From Branchiostoma floridae (Eukaryota > Chordata > Leptocardii > Amphioxiformes > Branchiostomatidae), in NCBI RefSeq assembly GCF_000003815.2, contig NC_049996.1:988169-1052168 (forward strand): a stretch of 64,000 nt of DNA. The letters are read 5' to 3'. Shown piece after piece: positions 57,501 to 64,000 of the stretch. Made by a program: the position numbers and the translations under genes. Each line of letters begins with the position of its first letter. The first letter of the stretch is position 1. The notes under the pieces are model-generated. The model was not told the origin of the DNA and did not search any database. It worked only from the letters and a program-made list of their open reading frames with translations.

Positions 57501-60500
57501 CGGGAGCAGTAGAACAGTCTTGCAGTTTTTCAGTAGGTCGGGCGGGATTCCATCGCTGCCTGACGCCTTGCCGGTGGTCAAGCTGTCGATGGCTTTGTTG
57601 AGCTCCTTCAAGGATGGCTCTGCATCAAGTTCATCCATTGTTGGCAGACATTCAATGGCATCGAGGGCTGAGGGAGACACAGTGTTTTGCCTGGAGTAGA
57701 GGTCGGAGTAGTGTTCCACCCATCTCTCCATCTGTTGCTTCTTATCCGTGATCTCCTCCCAAGTGTTGGACTTTATGGGGCTGTCTTGTTCTGGGTTGGT
57801 CCAAGCGCCCTCTTAATCCCGTCATACATCCCTCTGATGTTTCCTGTTATCGCCGCTATGTGGATGTCTTCGCTAAGCTTGGTCCAGTACTCATTGGCGC
57901 ACCGTCGAGCTGTCTGTTTGACCTTATTCCTTGCAGCTCTGAGGACTTGGAGATTACTCTCACTGGGTGTTCTCTTGTACTCTGCGAGGGCAGCGCGCTT
58001 GGCGTCTATCACAGGAGCCATCTCTGCTGAGTGGGCCTCAAACCAGTCGTGTGCCTGTGTGGTCTTCTTTCCAAAGGTAGTCATAGCTGTGCGATGGGTC
58101 GTGTCTCGCAGTACGTTCCACGTCTTTGTAGCAGATGCTCCAGATTGAGGGCTGTTGAACTCCTTCTCAAAGGTGGCGGCAAACTGTTCCACAAGTTCTG
58201 GTTGAGCCATTCTGCTGACATCGATGCGTGGATTTCCTGGCTGTCTTGTGTGGTGGAATTTCTTCGGTTCCATTTTGAACTTGCAGCATACCAGTGAATG
58301 GTCCGTGTCACAGTCAGCGCTCTGATAGGCACGCGTAAGTAGCACGTTCTTGAGGGATGTGCGTCTCGTCAGGATCAGGTCCAGTTGGTGCCAGTGCTTT
58401 GACCGAGGGTGTCGCCAGGAAACCTTGTGTTGGGGCTTGGTCTGGAAGTATGAATTTGTGACGCACAGGTTGTGAAATGTGCAAAGCTCAAGCACTCGCT
58501 GTCCAGTTCCATTCATCTTGCCCACACCAAACTTTCCAAGGCATGATGGCCAGGATTCGTGATCGTCACCCACTCTTGCATTGAAGTCACCTAGAAGAAC
58601 TAGTTGTTCATCACTGGGAATGCTCCTGATGGTAGCTGTGAGATCCTCGTAGAACTCATCCTTTGTTTCTGGCGCAGCAGCAAGTGTTGGCGCGTACACG
58701 CTAACCAGGGTGATGGGGCCTTTGGTGGTAATGAGGTGAAGAGTGAGGAGGTGCGCAGAGCCATTGCTTCCCAGCTCCACCATCTTCAGTAAAGTGTTCT
58801 TCACTGCGAAGCCTACCCCGTGCTCCCTGGGCTCGGTTGACCCCTTCCCCTGCCAGTAGAACGTGTAGTCCTGCTCCTTAAATGTGCCTAGTCAGCTAGA
58901 CGTGTCTCCTGAAGTGCAGGTTCAGTCTCCTCAGCTCGTCATTTATGACCGCTGTCTTCCTTGCATCTCCGATGTCTTTGAGTCTCTCAGTAAGGCCAGT
59001 CATCATAGTTCGCACATTCCAACATCCCAGTTTTAGAGCTGGTCTCTTTTGATGTCTCTTGTTGTTGCCGGGTACGTAGTTGTCGACCTGCCCTTTGGAG
59101 TTTATCCTAGTCCCCATGCACCATGTGAGGAGAGCAGGCCGTGCATGGCGAGACAGCACCTAACTGGCTAGGGGCTGCCCAGCTTGAGGCGGGCGGTAGC
59201 TGTCCAATGAGATGCGATGATCCCTCCCACCGTCGGTAGCAACCCCTGGCGCCACGCTCTACGCCAATGGAGCGATGGCTTATGACCGGTAACTGCTGCT
59301 ACCCGTGTTGTGCCGACGTCATAGACGAAGCTGGAGTGTCCTCTCCAGTGTATTGTCCGGGTTTTGTCTTTCCAGTGTAGGGAGTCTGGTAGGATTTTAG
59401 CCCGGGCGGGGTGATAAGGAGGACGAGTTGTTGCCCATGCAGCATGCCCCCCTCTCCACGTCACTGATGGATCCAAAGGAACAGCAGAGCCGTTACAGTT
59501 TGACACCAGTGCCGTCGCAGGAGCTGCCAGAATGATGCTAGAACTAGCACCAGACTGCCTTCGGGACTCCGACTCCAGATTTTTCCTCAGGGTTTGCTCC
59601 CCAAGCCTTTCCTGTGTCCAGGTGTGCCACAAGGCAGCGGAGGTCTGAGATCAGGGTTTCCCTCCCTTAGATGGGTGGCCTTCCCAGGATGATGAGCTCC
59701 ATCTACCCAAGTGCAGTAGGTCAAAGGTCACATACATTTGCCAGTATACGTAGCAGAGAGGATACAGAGAGTGTTCATATACATTGTCAATGTCTGACAC
59801 AGAGACCGGTTGATAACTTAGGTAAAATTTAAAACATGTACAAGTATATTATGGTAGTGGATTGGCTATTGATATTATTACAGCAGAGTTCTGTACTCTA
59901 ATAGTGGTACTACCAGTTCAGACTTAGGACAATGGGTGCTAATTGGTAATGTTGTTATAGACCAAGAACTGTTACATCGTCTGTTCCTATATTGCATTTA
60001 CATGGAAATACAGTCGGGAGGTCAGCATTGTTATGCAAAGTGAGTCTAGTGACAGCTTGTCTAAGTTAGAATTTCTTGCTCTTTTACTAGTTTGTTTACA
60101 ACAAAATATAAACCTACTTATTCTGGTTTAAGTATGTAGTAAAGGAAAAAAAATACAACAGGAGTAGATGTCACTTAGTGTATACATGAAATAATTATAG
60201 TCTGACATGGTTTGGAATTTTTAGCTTTCTTGGTGGTACAAATATGACGATTGATTACTCATGGATATTTTGCTGACTGTAAATGTACAACATACTTGGA
60301 AACATTTAGGAAGTACAGCACAGGTATCCATTTACATTTTTGATACTATGCATTAGTTCTATACATACAATTAATGACATTGTGGAGTTTTGAGCACCAA
60401 GATGGCTTACCTGATATCAGCCTTGATGGGTCAGATGGGGATGCCTCTCATAACATGTATACAAGTATACAGCCCCCCCCCCCCCCAACCCCAAAACCCA

Positions 60501-61590
60501 TTGGTGGTAAAAATAGGGAAGAATTTGGAATATTACAATATTGAGATATAGCTTGAGACTGAAAATGATGCTATGGTAACTTAATACAGTGCCTAGTGCT
60601 TAGGTGAAGTAATACTACCTTAAAGAGTAATGTTTGGCGAGAAATTACGGAAATTGAGAGAGCTTACTCCCCAGCTGACAAAAAGGCGACCATCTTGGAG
60701 CCGTGACCTCTGACCTTTCAAACCCAATAGAACTGGACTAAAAAGGTTCAATTGATCGTATTTTGTAAGAAAATTAAAGATTTTGACGAAATCTGAATAA
60801 TTATAACATGTATTCACCGTTGATAATGGCATTGTCCGTCATCTTGGATTTTGACCCATGACGTTATCAAATGAGCGTAAATTATGAATAATTAATTAGA
60901 AAAGTAAATTAAAAGTACAAAAAATGTTAATGATAAAGCTAAAGAAGTGCGGTCTAGTAATAAAACAATGAAATTTTATAATTCAAACTGAAATTAGTAA
61001 ATTTGGTAAAATATGCCTGTCAGAAACCCGTTGCCATGGCAACCCGAAATATTACAAATTCAATTTATTTCACTGAATTGTTCCTAACAATATTTCATGA
61101 AAATTCACTAAATTTCGTAGTCCTACCACACGTCGCTCGGCAGTTATATGACGTCAAAGTTGGTGCGGGCACTCCCCCTCGGTCTATATAGGGTTAAACG
61201 GGGGGCAGTTTTAATTTTCTTTAGAATATTGCAGAATATTAAACCCACCGTCCGTAAATCTAAGTTGGTAAAAATGACGGCCACACCAGATGTTAGGATT
61301 ACGTTAAGGCTATTTGTATAATACTAATAATAGTAACAAAAGATTGTTTTATACAATTAGATAGCAGAAATATAGAAATGATCCTACATTGTACAGTCTA
61401 TGTACAGCTCTTTTATTTTTACATTATTCTAACTTAGATTATTAAACAGCCCTAATATATTTTATTCTTCTTTAAACAACTCAGCATCCAAGGTTATAAC
61501 TAACATTAACCTCTTTTAATTTTTATTGTAGGGATCTGAGCTTTGCAGAAACGTCGTCTAACATTATCAGGATTCAAGCTAAAGGCAGCC
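48499..61590 (+). CDS. NXPE-family protein gene 2 (exons 1-3; 3' part beyond window)
   Basis: Exons are 48499-48567, 50634-51340 and 61532-61590. Joined, they give 278 codons plus one base without a stop. Residues 1-23 (MKTFKQPLAIILCLICVV...) form a signal anchor. The neurexophilin-like domain follows with YHVGQLLLIKVVAKD, GRVTDLNNGTYIARF, SSEAVEVLKRIRD and the Cys-containing VCEFSKPTINVSFYCQRP. Exon phases (0, 2, 1) match gene 1, confirming tandem duplication. The PC-esterase exon is not found before 64000. Intron 2 is 10.2 kb and was inflated by several TTAA-MITEs and a 4.9-kb antisense LINE. Unlike gene 1 no frame disruption is seen. Likely a secreted or Golgi type II protein; substrate unknown. 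Confidence 0.85.
48796..50131. mobile_element. TIR element with CCCTATTCAGAC ends, TTTA flanks (family D)
   Basis: Left end CCCTATTCAGACGGGG after TTTA (48792-48795) and right end GGTCTGAATGGGG before TTTA (50132-50135). The terminal architecture resembles family A. Interior words such as TGTCGCATAACG and its inverse CGTTATGCGACAT suggest foldback symmetry. A second set of GGGGTCAATC-type words near 49790 may mark a nested relative. Located in intron 1 of NXPE gene 2. No coding capacity. Confidence 0.55.
50156..50510 (+). repeat. composite interspersed repeat, copy 4 (3' part only)
   Basis: It contains the CCAAATTTCAGGTCATTCGGCTGTTATACTAGGG block, CAATAAAATCATTTTAAAGGCAG, the polypurine tract and the edge ATACAATATATTTCACCATG. 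The terminal palindrome is shortened to CCATGTGGTATGG. It is followed by a (GT)n microsatellite at 50533-50556. Confidence 0.65.
50634..51340 (+). CDS. NXPE gene 2, exon 2 (neurexophilin domain)
   Basis: Acceptor TTTATTTTTCAG at 50633 and donor CTCAAG|GTAACC at 51341. 235 codons plus two bases are open. The peptide starts IQLKSVKNKGTYQTPLSALW and ends DEKKLFSR. Motifs align with exon 2 of gene 1 along the whole length. N-glycosylation sequons (for example NGTY) fit a lumenal protein. Confidence 0.9.
51440..52183. mobile_element. TTAA-MITE family A, reverse copy, cut by gap
   Basis: It starts CCCTATCCAGAGGG after TTAA (51436-51439) and matches the right end of family A in reverse complement. 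It contains AAGATGGCGGA at 51752-51762 and 51925-51935 and TGACGTCA at 51953-51960. The other terminus falls in the gap at 52184. Confidence 0.7.
52184..52283. other. assembly gap (100 N)
   Basis: A fixed-length N run that hides the far end of the family-A element at 51440. Real size unknown. Confidence 0.99.
52343..53290. mobile_element. TTAA-flanked MITE, family 1, complete copy (reverse orientation)
   Basis: CCCTCAAACACCCGAGTGGGG after TTAA (52339-52342) and CGGGTGCTTGAGGG before TTCA (53291-53294). It is the reverse complement of the copy at 27402 with similar length (948 bp). TGACGTCA lies at 52689-52696, and the X-box position has the one-base variant GTTGCCATGTCAAC. Located in intron 2 of NXPE gene 2. 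Confidence 0.85.
53291..55252 (+). repeat. composite interspersed repeat, copy 3 (with LINE fragment inside)
   Basis: It begins with CCTCCGTGCAAGAGTGGACTCTTC words and continues through GGGCTCACTGATTGGCAGCC to ATCAAGTT (about 53545). A LINE fragment intervenes. The repeat then resumes at GGGGTCAACGACCTTGAGGTAATTGACCCTCTG (about 54543) and runs through three CCAAATTTCAGGTCATT-type blocks to the ATTACGAATACAATG edge. Copy 2 (13352) supplies the uninterrupted arrangement. Confidence 0.65.
53560..54350 (+). mobile_element. CR1/Jockey-type LINE fragment with internal RT deletion (+ strand)
   Basis: AFDTVWHDVLTYKLSRYGV (from about 53588) is followed almost at once by WFVDWGLQLHPDKCKVM (about 53680). 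The RT segment carrying GxPQG and the catalytic YADD has therefore been deleted. Downstream THLGTTIHQTVRWTEHV, FLWKLRGRLSREAL and, after stops, RRHFQSMAFMFKLANGLVPP and SSFIPYASRLWIELP are recognisable. It is a dead fragment and the only LINE segment of the window on the + strand. Confidence 0.8.
55381..55480. other. assembly gap (100 N)
   Basis: A fixed-length N run immediately before a poly-C tract (55481-55494), which is the subterminal homopolymer of a family-A MITE. The homopolymer probably caused the break, and the MITE's left terminus is lost in the gap. Confidence 0.99.
55481..61193. mobile_element. TTAA-MITE family A, split in two by the LINE at 55834
   Basis: The left part (55481-55833) follows the gap and matches family A from its C-run (CCCCTTCGTAATTTCAAAACG). 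The right part (60720-61193) continues AGAACTGGACTAAAAAGGTTCAA exactly where the left part stops, and ends CGGTCTATATAGGG before TTAA (61194-61197). It has the X-box GTTGCCATGGCAAC at 61030-61043 and TGACGTCA at 61149-61156. Removing the LINE restores one ~830-bp element minus its hidden left end. Confidence 0.8.
55834..60719 (-). mobile_element. nearly full-length APE-RT non-LTR retrotransposon, 10-bp target duplication, C-terminal zinc finger
   Basis: AAACCCAATA flanks both ends (55824-55833 and 60720-60729). Read from high to low coordinate: a 5' leader (about 59200-60719), then endonuclease KLGCWNVRTM (near 59010), ALQETRLAD, LLGDFNARVG and DTDHSLV. RT is a 617-codon frame (55878-57731) with GKASGSDGIPPDLLKNC, NYRGISLLSVVGKIYAKV, QCGFRANRSTIDMIFSLRQL, FIDLTKAFDTV, GVKQGCVLAPTL, an intact FADDAGLAA and LGHVRRMEDGRIPKD. 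The C-terminus has a C-x2-C-x12-H-x3-C finger (CALCGRDCHSRIGLFSHSRRC region). Lesions are a frameshift at a CCCC run (57773), a frameshift near 58921 and a TAG in the endonuclease. The 3' tail is (AT)n. Antisense in intron 2 of NXPE gene 2. Confidence 0.9.
61532..61590 (+). CDS. NXPE gene 2, exon 3 (59-nt linker exon)
   Basis: Acceptor TTTTTATTGTAG at 61531 and donor CAGCC|GTAAGT at 61591. With the two bases carried from exon 2 it reads (R)DLSFAETSSNIIRIQAKGS, similar to gene 1 exon 3, and leaves one base over, the same phase as gene 1. The next exon should carry the PC-esterase domain but is outside the window. Confidence 0.75.
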
Positions 61591-61648
61591 GTAAGTATAT
61601 TTTTATAATGATAACAAGAGAGTTTCACTACACACCTTAGTCTGCATA

Positions 61649-62023
61649 TTTTTTTTTTTTACTCAATGGTCACCACGTAACAAGGCCTGAAGGCCACTCA
61701 ATGTTACGGGTTACATGATTGGAACTGTAACAGAGACTCTTCGCCCTAGGTCAGAAACATCATGATTGAGACCAGCCCAATTGCTCACTATGAGTGAGGA
61801 CTAACTGACCCAATAGGCGAAGCAGGGGTTACGAGGGCTGCTCGGGAGATTCCCTACCCCTATTTTGGTCCGAGGGACGACTCATTTTTCACTTGAGTAA
61901 AGTGAGGAAAGTCGTGTAAAGTGCCTTTCCCAAGGGCACAAGACCGGCAACACGGCAGGTGGATTCGAACCGGCGACCTCTCGGTCACGGGCCTAATACA
62001 CTACCACTGTGCTACGCGGCCCC
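61649..62023 (-). mobile_element. tRNA-derived SINE
   Basis: On the minus strand the element opens GGGGCCGCGTAGCACAGTGG with a pol III A box (TAGCACAGTGG, plus 62004-62014) and a perfect B box GGTTCGAATCC (plus 61961-61971) about 33 bp apart, as in tRNA-like SINE heads. The body includes TTGTGCCCTTGGGAAAGGCAC and ends in a 12-base A run (plus 61649-61660). It is transcribed opposite to NXPE gene 2, just downstream of exon 3. No intact tRNA structure is claimed. Confidence 0.85.
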
Positions 62024-62420
62024 ACTAAATTTGTCATAATTTACGCGAGAAAGGTCCAAGAATGAAAATTATTACAAACACATTGTTCACGCCGACTTCA
62101 AGAAATCCTGAAAGCTCCATGGAGTTGTCCTCGTAAAAGCACGGGTAGAGCTGAACAAGAAGTTTCACGCACTAGGCAACAACAACAGTTCTTTTTTCGA
62201 TGACATTCTCTGGAGACCTCAAAACTTATAAATAAAAAATCCAGGAAAAAAACCAAAAAAACCTGCTAAACCACAGGACCCCAAAGCTGGTTTGTGGATT
62301 GAACCACAGAACACGGTGTTTCAAACGAACTGTAACTTTTAAGAAATCCTTAGAGCCCTATGGTGGGGCTCTCAAAGAAACGCGGGTAGGGCTGAACAAG
62401 ACGTGAACTTTATTTCTATA
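62024..62420. repeat. two diverged ~80-bp repeats, 240 bp apart
   Basis: AAGAAATCCTGAAAGCTCCATGG...CGGGTAGAGCTGAACAAGA (about 62097-62165) recurs as AAGAAATCCTTAGAGCCCTATGG...CGGGTAGGGCTGAACAAGA (about 62340-62402). The function is unknown, but together with the exon-like remnant at 62427 they indicate local duplication. Confidence 0.55.
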
Positions 62421-62426
62421 TGGTGT

Positions 62427-62475
62427 CGAATTCAAGCTTATGGCAGACGTAAGTGTCTAGTTTTATAATGATGCG
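62427..62475 (+). pseudogene. duplicated remnant of NXPE gene 2 exon 3 end and donor
   Basis: GAATTCAAGCTTATGGCAGACGTAAGTGT...TTTTATAATGAT closely resembles GGATTCAAGCTAAAGGCAGCCGTAAGTAT...TTTTATAATGAT at the end of exon 3 and its donor (61571-61610). The first half of the exon and the acceptor are absent, so the copy should not be spliced in as an exon. Confidence 0.5.
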
Positions 62476-62479
62476 AAGC

Positions 62480-63450
62480 TGGATGGCATCACAAGCAACC
62501 TCCATTGAGGAGCTTTATTTAAAGATCCTGCTGGTGCAGCCTCCATGGCGGTTGCATGTGTAGCCTATTTTGCCCCTTTCGTATTTTCGGCCTCATCGCC
62601 ACAACAAAAACAGTATATGAGCTAGCCAACTTAATGTGGCTTCCCACGAGTCACGTCCCAGAGGGTTGTCAACCGTCACGACAGGATTAGACAGAGACAC
62701 GCGTCTAAGGACGACCAGAATATAACAGAACTTTTATTTGAATAATGCTCCGGTCAAGTTCTGTCAGTTCTAGAACAAATTCCCTCGAACAGGTATAGAT
62801 CGCTCGCTCGAGGAACGTAATAAACAAAAACTCGACGTGCAGTTTTAGTCAATGTGTCGACTATGTTTAACAATGTTTCTGCAATTATATAACATAATTG
62901 ACTTTTCGTCTTGTAGATAATAGAAGTCACTAGCAATGGACCGGTTTGGGATTTTGTTTTTCCGCCCAATTGAACGTCTGTGGTTATCCGAGGTAAAAAA
63001 AGCTGCTACTGTATATGGATTCATGTTTTAGCAGTAAATAGAAAACACTGTTTATCCAAAGATTGTCTTAAGAGCAAATGTCTGTAAGAATCAAACAGTG
63101 CTCAGGATAAAAAAAATCGATTTGGCTTATATTTCGCACAGTAATAGTACTTGGCCCCCAACCCCTCAAAATATCTTTCTTTCCAGTCAAAACTCATTGT
63201 TGCCATGGCAACAGCCCAAACAATCTTTGAGGCCATTTTCACAGATTTTTGCATGTCAAAAACGTAAAAATTGGCCAAGTTTAGGACCCGATCACTTCAA
63301 AATGCTTTAACGCAACGAAAAATGGAAAACAGTACCATGTTTACAGGCATCAAAATTTTTTTGCCCAACTTTGAGGAGCAATTTCAAAGTGGTGAATACT
63401 TTTGCTTGAAATTTATAACTAGGTATAGATACATCAAAAAACTATTAAAT
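62480..63450. other. non-coding stretch with an isolated X-box
   Basis: No gene is recognised. A perfect GTTGCCATGGCAAC lies at 63199-63212, here without visible TTAA-MITE ends. 62640-62990 includes a TTTTATTTGAATAATG segment that may belong to an unrecognised repeat. Confidence 0.35.
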
Positions 63451-63459
63451 GAATCCTTG

Positions 63460-64000
63460 CAAAGTTTGGGTTCTTATTTTGTTAGCGTGTGGTTGCTACC
63501 AAAAGTATGTCACTTACCGTGATTTTGAAAAAAAAAAATTTTGGTAACTTTGACGTACGAAAACCGACAAACTAAGATTTTTCGTTGACTCATATTTCTG
63601 TCAAATGTAGACCTTACTATTGTCTATTATTTGCATGCTTGCTCAAGTGTGTATGTATTTCCTCCGCCGTATGGCTGTCCCTGAAAGTAGGTTATTTTTA
63701 CAATTATCCCCAGATTTGGATTTTAGGCCGTCTTTGAGGTGATAAAAACACCAAAAGTAAATTCTATTTTTGACTCCATTTTTCAACAGATAAAGACCTT
63801 AGTATTGTATGTTGAATAAGAGGTTTTAAAGTCTGGGTTCTTGTTTCATTGGCGTGTAGAAGTCTCTGAAAGTAGGTCATTCTGATACGTGTCCTAAATT
63901 TGGATTTTTGGCGGTCTTTGAAATGATGAAAACCCCAAAAGTAAATTTCATTTCTGACTCCACTTTTCAACAGATTAAGACCGTAGCAATGTCTATTGTA
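63460..64000. repeat. tandem repeat, ~185-bp unit, running off the window
   Basis: CTGAAAGTAGGT recurs at 63681 and 63866 (185 bp apart). GGATTT..GGC(C/G)GTCTTTGA and CAACAGAT(A/T)AAGACC follow both. A more diverged unit starts near 63466 (GGGTTCTTATTTTGTTAGCGTG against GGGTTCTTGTTTCATTGGCGTG at 63833). At least three units are visible. It is probably a satellite or the interior of a larger repeat. Confidence 0.7.

Noticed and set aside
61955-62023. Intact tRNA gene
   Set aside because: A and B boxes are present, but the sequence continues into a SINE body with an A tail; a tRNA cloverleaf is not supported.

Overview
The window is eukaryotic, gene-poor and very rich in transposons. It is most likely from a lancelet (Branchiostoma), or failing that another marine invertebrate deuterostome. 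This rests on split genes with GT/GC-AG introns, two tandem genes of the NXPE (neurexophilin plus PC-esterase) family, several non-LTR retrotransposon lineages, a tRNA-derived SINE and many short inverted-repeat elements. The species call is inference. There are five assembly gaps (2446-2936, 21391-21490, 42716-42815, 52184-52283, 55381-55480) and one ambiguous base at 9722. No bacterial-style operons, CRISPR arrays or rRNA genes are visible.

Host genes, all on the + strand. NXPE gene 1 spans 16105-25002 with four exons: a signal-anchor exon, a neurexophilin-domain exon, a 50-nt linker exon with a GC donor, and a PC-esterase exon. It reads as a 535-residue protein only if three single-base homopolymer insertions are discounted. 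NXPE gene 2 starts at 48499 and shows exons 1-3 (48499-48567, 50634-51340, 61532-61590), all open. Its esterase exon must lie beyond 64000. A duplicated short exon pair (8009-8155 and a truncated copy near 9617-9719) and an orphan membrane-anchor exon (1095-1203) hint at further genes to the left.

Mobile DNA fills most of the rest. Eight of nine LINE segments lie on the minus strand: an L1/Tx1-like 3' fragment (1300-2140), a short RT fragment (8804-9416), a CR1/Jockey-like fragment (14230-14899), an RTE-like element (28390-34873) split by a second LINE (31016-33106, 14-bp target duplication) and by an unidentified ~1-kb insertion, a CR1/Jockey-like LINE (34874-37545), an APE-RT LINE broken by a gap (40680-43180), and a nearly full-length 4.9-kb LINE (55834-60719) with a 10-bp target duplication. 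One fragment (53560-54350) is on the + strand.

The most distinctive component is a clan of ~0.9-1.5 kb non-autonomous elements that insert at TTAA and begin CCCT (piggyBac-like ends). At least four sequence families occur. They share subterminal GGGG...CCCC hairpins and an internal set of CREB-type TGACGTCA sites, YY1-type AAGATGGCGGC sites and, in several copies, a perfect RFX X-box palindrome GTTGCCATGGCAAC. Several lie in introns of the NXPE genes. Other repeats include 9-bp-TSD MITEs, a hAT-like MITE, a foldback element, a 47-bp minisatellite, a 20-bp minisatellite, a 185-bp tandem repeat at the right edge, and a composite repeat present four times.
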